Translations under genes and position numbers: made by a program | Assembly: GCA_022426155.1 (NCBI GenBank) | Contig: JAKMEE010000017.1 | Location: 1 to 58,156, forward strand | From: Candidatus Poseidonia sp. | GTDB lineage: Archaea; Thermoplasmatota; Poseidoniia; Poseidoniales; Poseidoniaceae | DNA length: 58,156 nt | Reading direction: 5' to 3' | The notes under the pieces: generated by a model | What the model saw: only the letters and a program-made list of their open reading frames with translations | Databases searched by the model: none | Told to the model about the DNA's origin: nothing | In this document: positions 45,908 to 54,694 of the stretch, piece after piece | How positions within the stretch are numbered: position 1 is the first letter of the stretch | Layout of the letters: each line of letters begins with the position of its first letter

Positions 45908-47106
45908 GCCTCAATAAGTGAATCAGGGCATGCATATCGTCTTGAGCAATTTTTGCATTTGCCTGGTCGTTCGTGATTTCTTTTTGCTCCACCTTTGACC
46001 ATGAATTCTTGGACGGATTTGATGGTTTCAAGCAATTTAGATTGAGCATCATCATCCCAAGTGATGGAGTGGATATCTTCTGAGCCGTATCGTAATAAGC
46101 CGTAAGGAGGGCGTTGATTGGTGGTCATTTCGACCAAATGAATGTATGCCATCACTTGCATAGCATGGGACTCGTGAGGTGTTTTGGGAGTCCGTCCAGT
46201 CTTTTGCTCCACTGGAATGAATTCACCATCAATGATGACGATTTGGTCCGGTCGTCCACGCAATCCAGTCGCTGGATCGCTCAGCAGATTACTGGTTGAT
46301 TCATTGTCTGAATAGGCAATACTGGTTGAAGGGTCTAAACCAGATTTGGACGATAGAGTGGTCACTTCGCTGTTCGAGATCAAGGCACGTTGAAGCAAGT
46401 AACTTGCCATGAACGTCCACATCATAGCCGTCACCGCCAAAATGAAACTTGCCTGTTGGCGATCGTCTGCAAAGCGGAAGGCCATGGAATGAATCGCTAG
46501 CGCAATCGCAGCAACGAGTAATGATACTTCAATTCGGCCGCCTTCGTACCATCCTCCCTCAAAATCAGATGGCTCGATCAGAGGTTCTACCAAACTCGCT
46601 TCCTGCAATCTTAATTCCATTTTCACCGTGTCATATTCCATACCAATCCATTTTCGCCAGGGCAGGTAGATGGCAAGCATCCCGACAATGAGACAAGACA
46701 ATGCCCACAGTGCCAAAACTTTCGAGAGGCCATCAATGGATACATTCTGATCGTTGAGATAGAAGAAGAGGATTGCATCGATAAAAAGGAAGAGGATGAT
46801 TGCATACCACCATCGCCAGATAATGAGATTTCGGCGTGCATTTTGCTGATGGAATTGGAGTTCTGTCATTTCCTCGTGGATTGTGCGATGGCGCTCGATT
46901 CCCTCTTCGATGGCGGCTCCAGTGCCAGCATGGCCTGAATTGGACAATGACCAAGAAAGAGGACAGTAAACGAACCGTTCAAGGTCGCTGGCACTGACGG
47001 CTAATGGTTCTCCTTTGACATTTTTCCAGATGCCATTGTCGTCCATTTTAGCCTTTGAGTGGGTCGGTTTACTGCCCGGGTATTCGGGGGCAGCCTCTTC
47101 GGTCAT
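45904..47106 (-). CDS. Cas4/RecB-like Fe-S nuclease with inserted membrane helices
   Basis: The 400-residue product has the Cas4-type architecture: SASDLERFVYCPLSW with C48, a His in EEGIERHRTIH, then RGRPDQIV (D287), VEQKTG (E300, K302), the AMQVMAY helix, and CKNCSRRYAC (C384, C387, C393; C-x2-C-x5-C) closing an Fe-S cluster with C48. Between the N-terminal Cys and the catalytic core lie about 190 residues with four hydrophobic helices (about 96-117, 126-148, 194-214, 218-240). No cas1/cas2 gene or CRISPR array is nearby. Start at 47106 has GGGAGG upstream. Confidence 0.85.
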   Translation of the reverse strand: MTEEAAPEYPGSKPTHSKAKMDDNGIWKNVKGEPLAVSASDLERFVYCPLSWSLSNSGHAGTGAAIEEGIERHRTIHEEMTELQFHQQNARRNLIIWRWWYAIILFLFIDAILFFYLNDQNVSIDGLSKVLALWALSCLIVGMLAIYLPWRKWIGMEYDTVKMELRLQEASLVEPLIEPSDFEGGWYEGGRIEVSLLVAAIALAIHSMAFRFADDRQQASFILAVTAMMWTFMASYLLQRALISNSEVTTLSSKSGLDPSTSIAYSDNESTSNLLSDPATGLRGRPDQIVIIDGEFIPVEQKTGRTPKTPHESHAMQVMAYIHLVEMTTNQRPPYGLLRYGSEDIHSITWDDDAQSKLLETIKSVQEFMVKGGAKRNHERPGKCKNCSRRYACPDSLIEA

Positions 47107-47196
47107 GTCCCTCCCAACGGGTTATTGTTTTTGGAACCTCTTCCGGTTTTCCCGCCTCATCCGAAAGAAATCCGTCTCCCTTTGGCTACGAAGTGG

Positions 47197-47203
47197 TTTA
47201 ATA
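47197..47203 (+). promoter_or_regulatory. probable TATA box for S2 gene
   Basis: TTTAATA stands 35-41 bases before the S2 ATG (47238), which predicts a start of transcription near 47226 and a leader of about 12 bases. Confidence 0.4.
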
Positions 47204-47237
47204 CAGGGGGTCTGTGGGCGGCTTGCTGTGGTCCTTT

Positions 47238-47846
47238 ATGTCCGAAGAAGCAAGTTTGTTAGTCTCCGCTGAAGCTTATGAGGAGAGTGCCGTGAATATC
47301 GGTACTCAACAAAAGAGTGCGGACATGGTACGTTTCATTGATCGCTGTCGAGAAGACGGGCTTTACTTGCTTGATATTCACGTGACTGACGCTCGAATTC
47401 GTTCGATCGCCGCCTTCCTCAACACCTACGACGCTCCTTCCATCATGGTGGTCAGCGCTCGACAATACGGACAACGCCCTGCCCGTCTCTTCGCTGAGGC
47501 TGTAGGTGCTCACTCCGCCGTTGGTCGCTTTATCCCCGGTTCTTTGACCAACCCTGCTCTGCGTTCCTACCTTGAGCCTGATGTTCTGTTTGTTACTGAC
47601 CCTGCAGCAGACCAACAAGCTCTCCGTGAAGCCGTTGCAACCGGTTTGCCAATCGTCGGCATCGTTGACGCTAACAACCATCTTCGAAACGTGGATGTCG
47701 CCCTCCCTGCCAACAACAAAGGTCGTCGCTCCCTTGCTCTCATTTACTGGCTCCTTGCCCGAGAAGTGCTCAAAGTTCGCGGTGAAACTACCGATGAAGA
47801 TTGGGCTAAGGACAACGATATCGAAGAGTGGGAATCCACCTTCTGA
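47238..47846 (+). CDS. rps2: small ribosomal subunit protein uS2
   Basis: The 202-residue archaeal/eukaryotic type S2 has NIGTQQKSADMVRFI, a FLNTYDAPSIMVVSARQYGQRPA segment, GRFIPGSLTNP and PDVLFVTDP, followed by GLPIVGIVDANNHLRNVDVALPANNKGRRSLALIYWLLA. These are conserved across archaea. The Met at 47238 is chosen; the frame is open to 47214. It is convergent with the dihydrouridine synthase gene; stops are 2 bases apart. Confidence 0.96.
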   Translation: MSEEASLLVSAEAYEESAVNIGTQQKSADMVRFIDRCREDGLYLLDIHVTDARIRSIAAFLNTYDAPSIMVVSARQYGQRPARLFAEAVGAHSAVGRFIPGSLTNPALRSYLEPDVLFVTDPAADQQALREAVATGLPIVGIVDANNHLRNVDVALPANNKGRRSLALIYWLLAREVLKVRGETTDEDWAKDNDIEEWESTF

Positions 47847-47848
47847 AG

Positions 47849-48874
47849 TCAGACTCCTTTGGCTAAGAATTGACTGATAGCGTCAGCCATTGCCTTTGGG
47901 GTATTTTGGTCATGCATGATGTTGCGAACTTTCTTCGCATTTGGCAAGCCTTTAGTAAATGCAATCGCATGTCGCATCATCCAACGTGCTTGAATGCCGA
48001 TCGTTTCCTCAGAGAGTTCGATATAGCGATCCCAACACCACCGCCGAGTAGCAAAGGCTTGGGACGTGGAATCCATTTCATGCCAATTTTGATTGTTTTG
48101 AATCCAGGGCAATGATGCTTCATCCATCCACCCCAATCCCACTTTGATATCGGCAAATACCGATGGCCGACCGATGGCTCCTCGCCCAATCATTAGGCCA
48201 GCAGCACCAGTTGCCTCGAGGCAGGCGGCGGCAGAAGACGCGTCCGTCACATCACCGTTGGCAATCACAGGGACCTCAACGGAGTTCACGGCCTCTCGAA
48301 TTGAAGACCAATTCGCTACACCAGAATAGCGTTGGCGCAAGGTTCGTCCGTGAATGCAAAGTCTCTGTGCCCCCACATCTTCCAGCCGTTGACATATTTC
48401 GGTGGCGTTGTTCATTCCACTGCCCGTACCTAGGCGCATCTTGGCCGTGACGGGAACATTGACTCGCCCGACGATGTTCTCAACCATGTTGACCAAACGG
48501 TCCGGTTCTCCCATAAGGGCGGCTCCAGCACAAATATTCGTGACCTTCGGCGCAGGGCATCCAAAATTCAAGTCGATGAGGTCAGCACTCTCTTCGAGCA
48601 TCTCTGCCGCCGTTGCCATATCTCCAGGATCGCCTCCAAAAATTTGGGGGATGAACGGTACTTCAGTTTCATGTGATTCCATTCGACGCCATGATGTGGC
48701 CGCTTCTCGTGTCAGCGCCGTTGAATTGGTGAATTCGGTAATCGTGACATCAGCGCCGCATTCTTTGGACAACAATCGGAACGGGAGGTCAGAAACACCC
48801 GACATAGGTGCTAGAAAGAGCGGTCTTGAACCACCGTTCCACTCACCGGGGGCCGGGGCAATGAACTCGCTCAT
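47849..48874 (-). CDS. dus: tRNA-dihydrouridine synthase
   Basis: The 341-residue FMN enzyme reduces uridines in tRNA to dihydrouridine. TIM-barrel landmarks are LAPMSGVSDLPFR, the catalytic-Cys segment LNFGCPAPKV, VTAKMRLG, CIHGRTLRQRYSG, VIANGDVTD and GLMIGRGAIGRP at the phosphate-binding end. A C-terminal helical RNA-binding domain follows. It is the last gene of a minus-strand set with two winged-helix regulators; 24 bp separate it from the previous one. The modified position cannot be told. Confidence 0.94.
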   Translation of the reverse strand: MSEFIAPAPGEWNGGSRPLFLAPMSGVSDLPFRLLSKECGADVTITEFTNSTALTREAATSWRRMESHETEVPFIPQIFGGDPGDMATAAEMLEESADLIDLNFGCPAPKVTNICAGAALMGEPDRLVNMVENIVGRVNVPVTAKMRLGTGSGMNNATEICQRLEDVGAQRLCIHGRTLRQRYSGVANWSSIREAVNSVEVPVIANGDVTDASSAAACLEATGAAGLMIGRGAIGRPSVFADIKVGLGWMDEASLPWIQNNQNWHEMDSTSQAFATRRWCWDRYIELSEETIGIQARWMMRHAIAFTKGLPNAKKVRNIMHDQNTPKAMADAISQFLAKGV

Positions 48875-48898
48875 GGATTTGGCTCAATTCGGCTTGTT

Positions 48899-50029
48899 TC
48901 AAGCGTTTCCCTCCGCCGAGGCGGGTTCAAGACGTTCATCGAGCAGTTCGGCCACTCGGGCCATTCGACGTAAGACACGTTCCAGGCGGTCTTGAACTCG
49001 CTGTAGCACCTGTTCATATGAGCCACCTGCCAAGCGATAACCCATGGGCAAACGCCCTCCAAGGAGGTTGAGCAGAAGCATCTGGTTCCTTGGCTCTAAC
49101 CCCTCAAGATGGGTTGCTACAGAGGAGACATCCAGAGAACCCTTGGCCAGTTTGGTGAGCAAGGACTGTTGCTGAGATTCCTTGAGTAAGCGCTCAAAAC
49201 CACCTTTCTTTAGCAGCCAATCTTCACCTCTGCGCTGATATTGAGTTGTGATTGCCGTCCACAAGGCCACATTCAGGCGGTCTGTCCGAGCAACTCTTTC
49301 GACCATTCCAGAGGCTCGGAACCTCTCAAGGATACGACCAATTCGAGCCTTTTGTCCCCCGTGCATTTCTACGGCTTCGTCAAGGGACAGAGGAAGGTTT
49401 CGTTGGAGCAATGTACCGAACAATCTGGTTGAGAGGGAGTCATGAGCGATTTCTTTGCCGGGTCGCTCACCCAAGAGTCCGAAATCATTCATCCAATGCG
49501 AGAGCAAGTTCCCATCAGTGTCGTCTGGTAGTGGGCGATGGTCGGTTAATTGTAGCATGAATGGAGCACGTTCTTCTTCAGGCAATTCCACCGCCATGGG
49601 TGTGCCTGAGCGTTGCCATAACGGCTCAAGATTACGGATTCGTTGCTTCAATGTCAACAAGCATTCTTGTTGGAAAAAAGCTACTGCATGGCTCAATGAC
49701 CCTCCTCGCAGGTAATACCGTCTCCAACCCTTTCCTTCATTGGTGTAGCCGAAAAGACCGGATTCAACCAATCGAGCAAGATGGTGATTGAGTGATGCTG
49801 GCATCAATGCTAATTCATCGGCCAGAGTTTGAGCATCCCATGCTATGGAGGGGTTCTCAAGCAAATGGTCACGCAACAAACGGTGTACTGGACCCGCTCG
49901 CCCGTTGTCCGCCATCGCGTCCCCTCGCTTCCTAACTAAGCAAAGGGTATCGGTCATCCATTGTACCAATGCGTCAACATCTCGGTCCAGTGAGGGAAGT
50001 GGCAGTTCGATAAGGCGTACAGAGAACAT
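48899..50029 (-). CDS. winged-helix protein, probable transcription regulator
   Basis: The 376-residue protein has a helix-turn-helix near residues 55-110 (VHRLLRDHLLENPSIAWDAQTLADELALMPASLNHHLARLVESGLFGY in outline), a long helical middle and a second helix-turn-helix-like region near 200-260 with ARIGRILERFRASGMVERV. The Arg/Leu-rich C-terminus probably forms a coiled coil. No ligand domain is recognised. The ATG at 50029 is preferred over a TTG at 50041. It follows a second winged-helix gene by 87 bp. Confidence 0.65.
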   Translation of the reverse strand: MFSVRLIELPLPSLDRDVDALVQWMTDTLCLVRKRGDAMADNGRAGPVHRLLRDHLLENPSIAWDAQTLADELALMPASLNHHLARLVESGLFGYTNEGKGWRRYYLRGGSLSHAVAFFQQECLLTLKQRIRNLEPLWQRSGTPMAVELPEEERAPFMLQLTDHRPLPDDTDGNLLSHWMNDFGLLGERPGKEIAHDSLSTRLFGTLLQRNLPLSLDEAVEMHGGQKARIGRILERFRASGMVERVARTDRLNVALWTAITTQYQRRGEDWLLKKGGFERLLKESQQQSLLTKLAKGSLDVSSVATHLEGLEPRNQMLLLNLLGGRLPMGYRLAGGSYEQVLQRVQDRLERVLRRMARVAELLDERLEPASAEGNA

Positions 50030-50116
50030 ATTGAAGACCAACGGGAAGGCGTTGGCGAGAGCCTTTGAAGTCTATGCAATAAATGCCGCTCAAGCGACAG
50101 ATTTCAAAACCGGGAA

Positions 50117-50785
50117 TCAAGGGCGAGACCTGTCGTCGGTCCAATCATAATCAACGGGACCACTGGATTGCCAGCACATGTTCATGTCAATGTGTGGCAT
50201 GAGTTCAATGCGATCATCTCGGAGAATTCCCCGGCGGCGCAGAACCTTGATGGCACTGTGTACCGTTGCTCGCGTTCGTCCTAAACGTCTTGCAAGTTCT
50301 GCTTGGGACCGTGGCACACCGTCGCGTTCGAGGTTTTCAAGAATCAACCGCTGTACAAGTGAAAGCCCAATTGGCAAAGATTGTGCAACTCGTTCTTCTC
50401 CGACAACTGTACTTCGTAAGAGTTCCACTTGGCTGGGAGCTCCAGCAAAGTAGCAGGTTCGTCCATTGACGGGAAGAACAGTTACTGATTTTCGAGTCTG
50501 AAGGACATCAAGATGATGTCTCAAGGTCCCATTGGCCGTACTCATAGCCGTCTGAAGTTCACGATAGCACAAGCCAGGATGGCGCTCCAATGTTGAAAGG
50601 ATTCGGCGGCGAAGCGGATGTTCGTACGATGTGGCCTTGGTTGAAATTCCACCCATGGCCATGCCCCCTACGGTGGTGGCAACGGCTGCAACACCTCCAG
50701 CAATTCCTGCAACGCCACTCGCTGCTCCGGCGAGTCCAGCAGCCAACCATGGCCGTTGGCGTACCCACTGAGAGAGGAGAGGCAT
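50117..50785 (-). CDS. membrane-linked double winged-helix regulator
   Basis: The 222-residue product starts with a Gly/Ala-rich hydrophobic stretch (about 14-47, AAGLAGAASGVAGIAGGVAAVATTVGGMAMGG in outline) that looks like a membrane segment. It is followed by two winged-helix domains: one with RRRILSTLERHPGLCYRELQTAM and NGTLRHHLDVL, and one with RLILENLERDGVPRSQAELARRLGRTRATVHSAIKVL. This is the ArsR/MarR-like tandem layout seen in membrane-anchored archaeal regulators. It is divergent from the exported hydrolase gene at 50814, 28 bp away, which it might control. Confidence 0.7.
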   Translation of the reverse strand: MPLLSQWVRQRPWLAAGLAGAASGVAGIAGGVAAVATTVGGMAMGGISTKATSYEHPLRRRILSTLERHPGLCYRELQTAMSTANGTLRHHLDVLQTRKSVTVLPVNGRTCYFAGAPSQVELLRSTVVGEERVAQSLPIGLSLVQRLILENLERDGVPRSQAELARRLGRTRATVHSAIKVLRRRGILRDDRIELMPHIDMNMCWQSSGPVDYDWTDDRSRP

Positions 50786-50813
50786 AGAGGGAGGTTTTCC
50801 TTCTCCTAACTTA

Positions 50814-52769
50814 ATGCATCGTTCGAATGCATCAGAGCGTCAGCCTCTTGATGATGAACACCTTCCAAAGGTCATGGCAGAGCCAACAGGCGAACTTGGG
50901 GAGCTGCCCGAACTACCACCACTTCCCGAGAAGGAAGGGAAAACCGTCGAAGGTCAAGGGCGGCGCCAAGTGAACACTTCAGCCGGCACTACTGTGGCCG
51001 TAGCCATTGTGTTTCTGTTCCTCGCCATATTGCTTGATGAGCCATTGAAGCAATCAGGCTCAGAAGAGGGACCGTTTGTTGGGGAATGGTGGGAAACCCC
51101 ACTCCATCTTCGCCATACAATGGATCTGCCCATGGATTCCCTACGCGCCCAACTGCCAGAGAATGGAACCTACGAAGTCTTGCCTTATGAGGAACATTTC
51201 ATCGAAGTGGACCTGCCAGCCAGCGAGCAAGATGTTGGCTTCCCGGGGGATGCACTCATGCATGTGGCATTGTGGCTACCCGATGTGCCCGAAGGCGTCA
51301 AGGTTCCAGTCATCATGACCATTCATCCCTACTATGACTTTGGAGGAGAAGGCATCTTAGGAGCCGACTCTTCTCCCAACACCGTCCCGGACGGAGGGGT
51401 AGGTCAATGGGTCTACGAGACCTTTGTTCCCCACGGTTATGCTCTTGCACAAGCTTCAACGTTTGGAACTGGACAATCAACTCACTGTCAAGATGTCAAA
51501 GGTTTAGGAGAACAAACCGGTATCCAAGCCGTCGTTGATTGGTTGGGAGTCCAAGAATGGTCCAACGGCAATGTTGGACTGATGGGGAAATCCTATGCCG
51601 GAACCACCAATTGGGAAGCCGCCCAACAACCTTCGGAACACCTGAAAACCATCGTGCCCATTTCAGGATCCATCGGCGTGCAAGAGATGTTCTACCGCAA
51701 CGGCTCTTCTGAGTCCAGGGCGATGCTGTACGACGCTCTGTATGAAGGCGCAACCACCGATGCGACAAGCGATGATATGCGCATGTGCTCAGATGACCTC
51801 ATCGGTCCTCTCAATCCTTTCAGCACTTGGGCTGGAGCAGAATTTGGAGGTGCACAATGGAGCGATTATTGGGATGAACGTCGTCACCTGCCCGATGTTT
51901 TGGAGAATTACCGTGGAAGCGTCTATCTCGTATGGGGTCTCCAGGATTGGAACGTCGACCCATATCACGCATTTCCTACGTACCAACTGATGCGGGATGC
52001 AGGCATTAATGCTCGCGCTATAGCAGGCCAATGGGCCCATAATTACCCCGACCAACCCGACCGCCACAGTGAGCTCAGTTCGGGATACGGGATGGAGGCT
52101 TACCCCAACATGTCTCGTATGGATTGGGCGGTTGAATTGTTTGGTTGGTTCGAATATTATCTGAAAGACATCGGAGACGAACCAGAGCCGATGGTTCAAA
52201 TCCAGACTCATGACGGAAAATGGCACGTTGAAGAAACGTGGCCGCCTGAGGACATGACGTGGTGGCCATTGACCCTTGACACAACCGAGGGCACTAGCGG
52301 TACGGTAAATGCGAACACTCAACGTTCGTTCCGACTTCCTGCTCTTGAAGAGCCTGCTCACATCTCTGGAATGCCCACACTGCATCTTTCTGTGAACACG
52401 TTGACCTGTCAGGGCGGACAAATCTTTGCCACCATGTTCGCCGACGGTCTCCGAATCGGTCATGCCACCATGGACGTGCGATATCGTGACGGTGGGCATG
52501 AGGCTAAGACCGCCCTTCCCCTCCAAAGTTACACCATGCTGATGGAATTCAACCCAATGGATGTTGACTTACAGGCAGGTGCAGAAATTGAGGTCGTATT
52601 GACCGAATCGGGCGAGGATTACTTGCCTAGCCCTTGCGCCGCAATTGGATTGAACGTTAATTTTGATACTTCATCCACGCTCAGTCTCCCACTCATTGAC
52701 CGACCCATTGACGATGAGCGCTGGTTCCTCGCCCCTCAATGGTGGGAGCAACAATCGGTTCCTTCCTGA
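50814..52769 (+). CDS. membrane-anchored CocE/NonD (X-Pro dipeptidyl-peptidase-like) hydrolase
   Basis: The 651-residue alpha/beta hydrolase has a cytoplasmic N-terminus of about 55 residues, one membrane helix (about 60-78, VAVAIVFLFLAILLDEP), and then the hydrolase fold outside. The triad is S260 in GKSYAGTTNW, D378 in LVWGLQDWNVDP and H409 in GQWAHNYPDQ. The C-terminal third is the jelly roll typical of X-Pro dipeptidyl-peptidase/CocE proteins. Family members cut peptide or ester bonds; here an outside peptidase is a fair guess in view of the protein-degrading gene set. Confidence 0.88.
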   Translation: MHRSNASERQPLDDEHLPKVMAEPTGELGELPELPPLPEKEGKTVEGQGRRQVNTSAGTTVAVAIVFLFLAILLDEPLKQSGSEEGPFVGEWWETPLHLRHTMDLPMDSLRAQLPENGTYEVLPYEEHFIEVDLPASEQDVGFPGDALMHVALWLPDVPEGVKVPVIMTIHPYYDFGGEGILGADSSPNTVPDGGVGQWVYETFVPHGYALAQASTFGTGQSTHCQDVKGLGEQTGIQAVVDWLGVQEWSNGNVGLMGKSYAGTTNWEAAQQPSEHLKTIVPISGSIGVQEMFYRNGSSESRAMLYDALYEGATTDATSDDMRMCSDDLIGPLNPFSTWAGAEFGGAQWSDYWDERRHLPDVLENYRGSVYLVWGLQDWNVDPYHAFPTYQLMRDAGINARAIAGQWAHNYPDQPDRHSELSSGYGMEAYPNMSRMDWAVELFGWFEYYLKDIGDEPEPMVQIQTHDGKWHVEETWPPEDMTWWPLTLDTTEGTSGTVNANTQRSFRLPALEEPAHISGMPTLHLSVNTLTCQGGQIFATMFADGLRIGHATMDVRYRDGGHEAKTALPLQSYTMLMEFNPMDVDLQAGAEIEVVLTESGEDYLPSPCAAIGLNVNFDTSSTLSLPLIDRPIDDERWFLAPQWWEQQSVPS

Positions 52770-52778
52770 GGTGTTCAG

Positions 52779-53117
52779 GTGCGGGTATTGATTTTCGAAG
52801 ACAATTATGATATTGAGGCCATGCTTGTATCAGGTGGTATCAGTACCAGAGACATGACGATTGAACAGCGTTGGGACTCAAGCGATGCACTTGACCACAT
52901 CAAGCGATTCCAGCCCAACGTTCTCCTTCTGGATCATTTCATGCCCCCCATCACCGGCTATGAGGTGCTCAAACGCCTTCTCGCTTCGAATCATCCTCGT
53001 CCAACGACGGTGATTGCTATTTCCAGTGAGGCTTCGAAAAACAAGGCCATGGTCAACTTAGGGGCCGATGAGAGCATCATCAAGTTCGATGTTCACACCC
53101 TGGCATGCTGGTCATGA
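52779..53117 (+). CDS. stand-alone response-regulator receiver domain
   Basis: The 112-residue CheY-like protein has the acidic pair FEDN, the phospho-acceptor Asp in LLLDHFMPPITGYEVL, the Ser in AISSEAS and the Lys in ESIIKFD. No output domain follows. It starts at a GTG behind GTTCAG, 9 bp after the hydrolase stop, so it is probably co-transcribed. The C-terminus is shorter than in CheY (ending LACWS). No histidine kinase gene is in the window. Confidence 0.85.
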   Translation: MRVLIFEDNYDIEAMLVSGGISTRDMTIEQRWDSSDALDHIKRFQPNVLLLDHFMPPITGYEVLKRLLASNHPRPTTVIAISSEASKNKAMVNLGADESIIKFDVHTLACWS

Positions 53118-53154
53118 AATGACCTGGCTCCAGCGCCCCTGGAATGAACCAATC

Positions 53155-53877
53155 CTATTCTTCGTCGTAGGGTTGCCAATCGGTTTGTCCTTCTTCTCGG
53201 TACCACCAATAGCCATCTTCATCTTCAAACCACTCAACGCCGTCTTCATCGATGGAATAATTCCCTTCCTCTTCCTCTTCCTCTTCGGGTTCCTCTTCTT
53301 GCACAGCGCTTGGGTCGGCCATACCAGTTTCTTCCATGATGCGTCGCTTGGCTTCATCAATATCGGATTCAGCACCTCCGAAGACACGGTTTGAGGTTCG
53401 GATTTCTGCTTGATGGTCACCCTGCCGGATGGCGTTATCGGATTCTTCGTAAAATTCTTCAGTCATGCGGTCACGGAACTCTTCAAATTCTTCTTTGCCG
53501 AAACTCCCAAGGAATTCATCGCCCTTGGCTTTCATCAAATCATCAAGGTTCGTTCGCTTTCCAAGGTTTAACTCCGGGGCGTCAGGAATTTCACCAGAAT
53601 AAAATGAATCTTCTTCGGAACTAATTTTTCCGAACACACGACCTTCTGGGTCGGCCTCTTCGAGGGCTTCAATGACCAGGTCATGCTCCTCTCCGTCAAT
53701 GCTTTCTTCCTCGTAGGCATCGCCGACTTCATCGACCATGGCCTCCAATTGTTGAGCAAGTTCATCCTCATCTTCCACCTGATCGACCAATTTGTCAATC
53801 TGCTTCAACAGACGCTCATAGGGCGTACCTGTGATTGCGCCGAGGAATCGGCCAAAGCCCTTCTTCTTCTTCGCCAT
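53155..53877 (-). CDS. acidic protein with tryptophan-rich C-terminal motif
   Basis: The 240-residue protein starts with a basic patch (AKKKKGFGRFLGAITG) and continues as a strongly acidic, mainly helical protein. A run of Glu near residue 200 leads to a compact C-terminus GVEWFEDEDGYWWYREEG ending in DWQPYDEE, a Trp/Tyr-rich fold known from small bacterial and archaeal proteins as a protein-binding module. There is no signal peptide. No function can be assigned. It is divergent from the JAMM gene (79 bp). Confidence 0.65.
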   Translation of the reverse strand: MAKKKKGFGRFLGAITGTPYERLLKQIDKLVDQVEDEDELAQQLEAMVDEVGDAYEEESIDGEEHDLVIEALEEADPEGRVFGKISSEEDSFYSGEIPDAPELNLGKRTNLDDLMKAKGDEFLGSFGKEEFEEFRDRMTEEFYEESDNAIRQGDHQAEIRTSNRVFGGAESDIDEAKRRIMEETGMADPSAVQEEEPEEEEEEEGNYSIDEDGVEWFEDEDGYWWYREEGQTDWQPYDEE

Positions 53878-53956
53878 AATGCTACCTTGTCGTTCATCCT
53901 TCTTGAAAGATTGTCCTAGTCGGACTCTTCATGACGGACCTCCCAATGGGAAGAGC

Positions 53957-54694
53957 ATGGTGGAGGCGTGGTTGGAGACCTTGATGGGTGCTTACAATCG
54001 TGATTCGTATGAGCAACGTGAAGGCTATATGGCGCAAATTCACATGCCTGGAGAAGTGTTTCAATCCCTCGTTTGGTGGGCGCTCCAATCTCTACCGGAT
54101 GAGATATTGGTCGGTCTCGATGTTGATCCAAATCGTTTGCATCGCCCCGAAGTTGAAACATATTTTGACGGTCCAGAAGTGCATGACCATCTCTTCCAAG
54201 GCCAAGGCCACATCATCAACGAAGCGCACATTGTGAACCGTGGTGATTCCTATTCGGTTCATCACCTGCCTGAAGATTGGACTGATGATATGTTTTCGAC
54301 ACAGCGTGGCTCTCGTGCTGGGCGTTTTACTCACTGGTTGCACACTCACCCAAACGCTCCAGCCATTCCTAGCGGTGCCGACGCCGATGCTGCCCAAGAA
54401 ACAACGGGAGTTGACATGATCCTCGGGTTGAGATTTTCACCTGAAGGGCCGCTGCCTTGGTTCGATGATGTTGAAGGAACTCGAAGAGCCATGAAGTCCT
54501 CGGAGCCGACCAAAAGGAAACGATCTTTCTTTGCACGTCATCAATTGCCAGTGTTGGGGAAGGCCCCAAGCGGCCATCGTATTCACGAATTACAACTCAT
54601 TGCTTTTCACAAAACCGGAGTAGGCATCAACGTCATCTTCGTCGATGAAGAAGGCTGGCCCTATGGTTGGGATGAGCGAGTATCGATGTCCTAG
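53957..54694 (+). CDS. JAMM/MPN+ metalloprotease-like protein
   Basis: The 245-residue protein has a complete JAMM zinc motif: Glu49 in LPDEILVGL, then HTHPNAPAIPSGAD with H129, H131, Ser139 and Asp142 (H-x-H-x7-S-x2-D). Such enzymes remove ubiquitin-like or other C-terminal conjugates, or act in cysteine/sulfur-carrier metabolism. Extra loops of about 30 residues are inserted between the Glu strand and the His pair, and the C-terminal part (ELQLIAFHKTGVGINVIFVDEE) is a strand pair. Start ATG at 53957. Its TAG stop shares the CTAG (54691-54694) with the convergent gene. Confidence 0.82.
   Translation: MVEAWLETLMGAYNRDSYEQREGYMAQIHMPGEVFQSLVWWALQSLPDEILVGLDVDPNRLHRPEVETYFDGPEVHDHLFQGQGHIINEAHIVNRGDSYSVHHLPEDWTDDMFSTQRGSRAGRFTHWLHTHPNAPAIPSGADADAAQETTGVDMILGLRFSPEGPLPWFDDVEGTRRAMKSSEPTKRKRSFFARHQLPVLGKAPSGHRIHELQLIAFHKTGVGINVIFVDEEGWPYGWDERVSMS

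Noticed and set aside
45904-47106. Part of a CRISPR-Cas system
   Set aside because: No repeats, cas1, cas2 or effector gene in the window; the protein has membrane helices unlike CRISPR Cas4.
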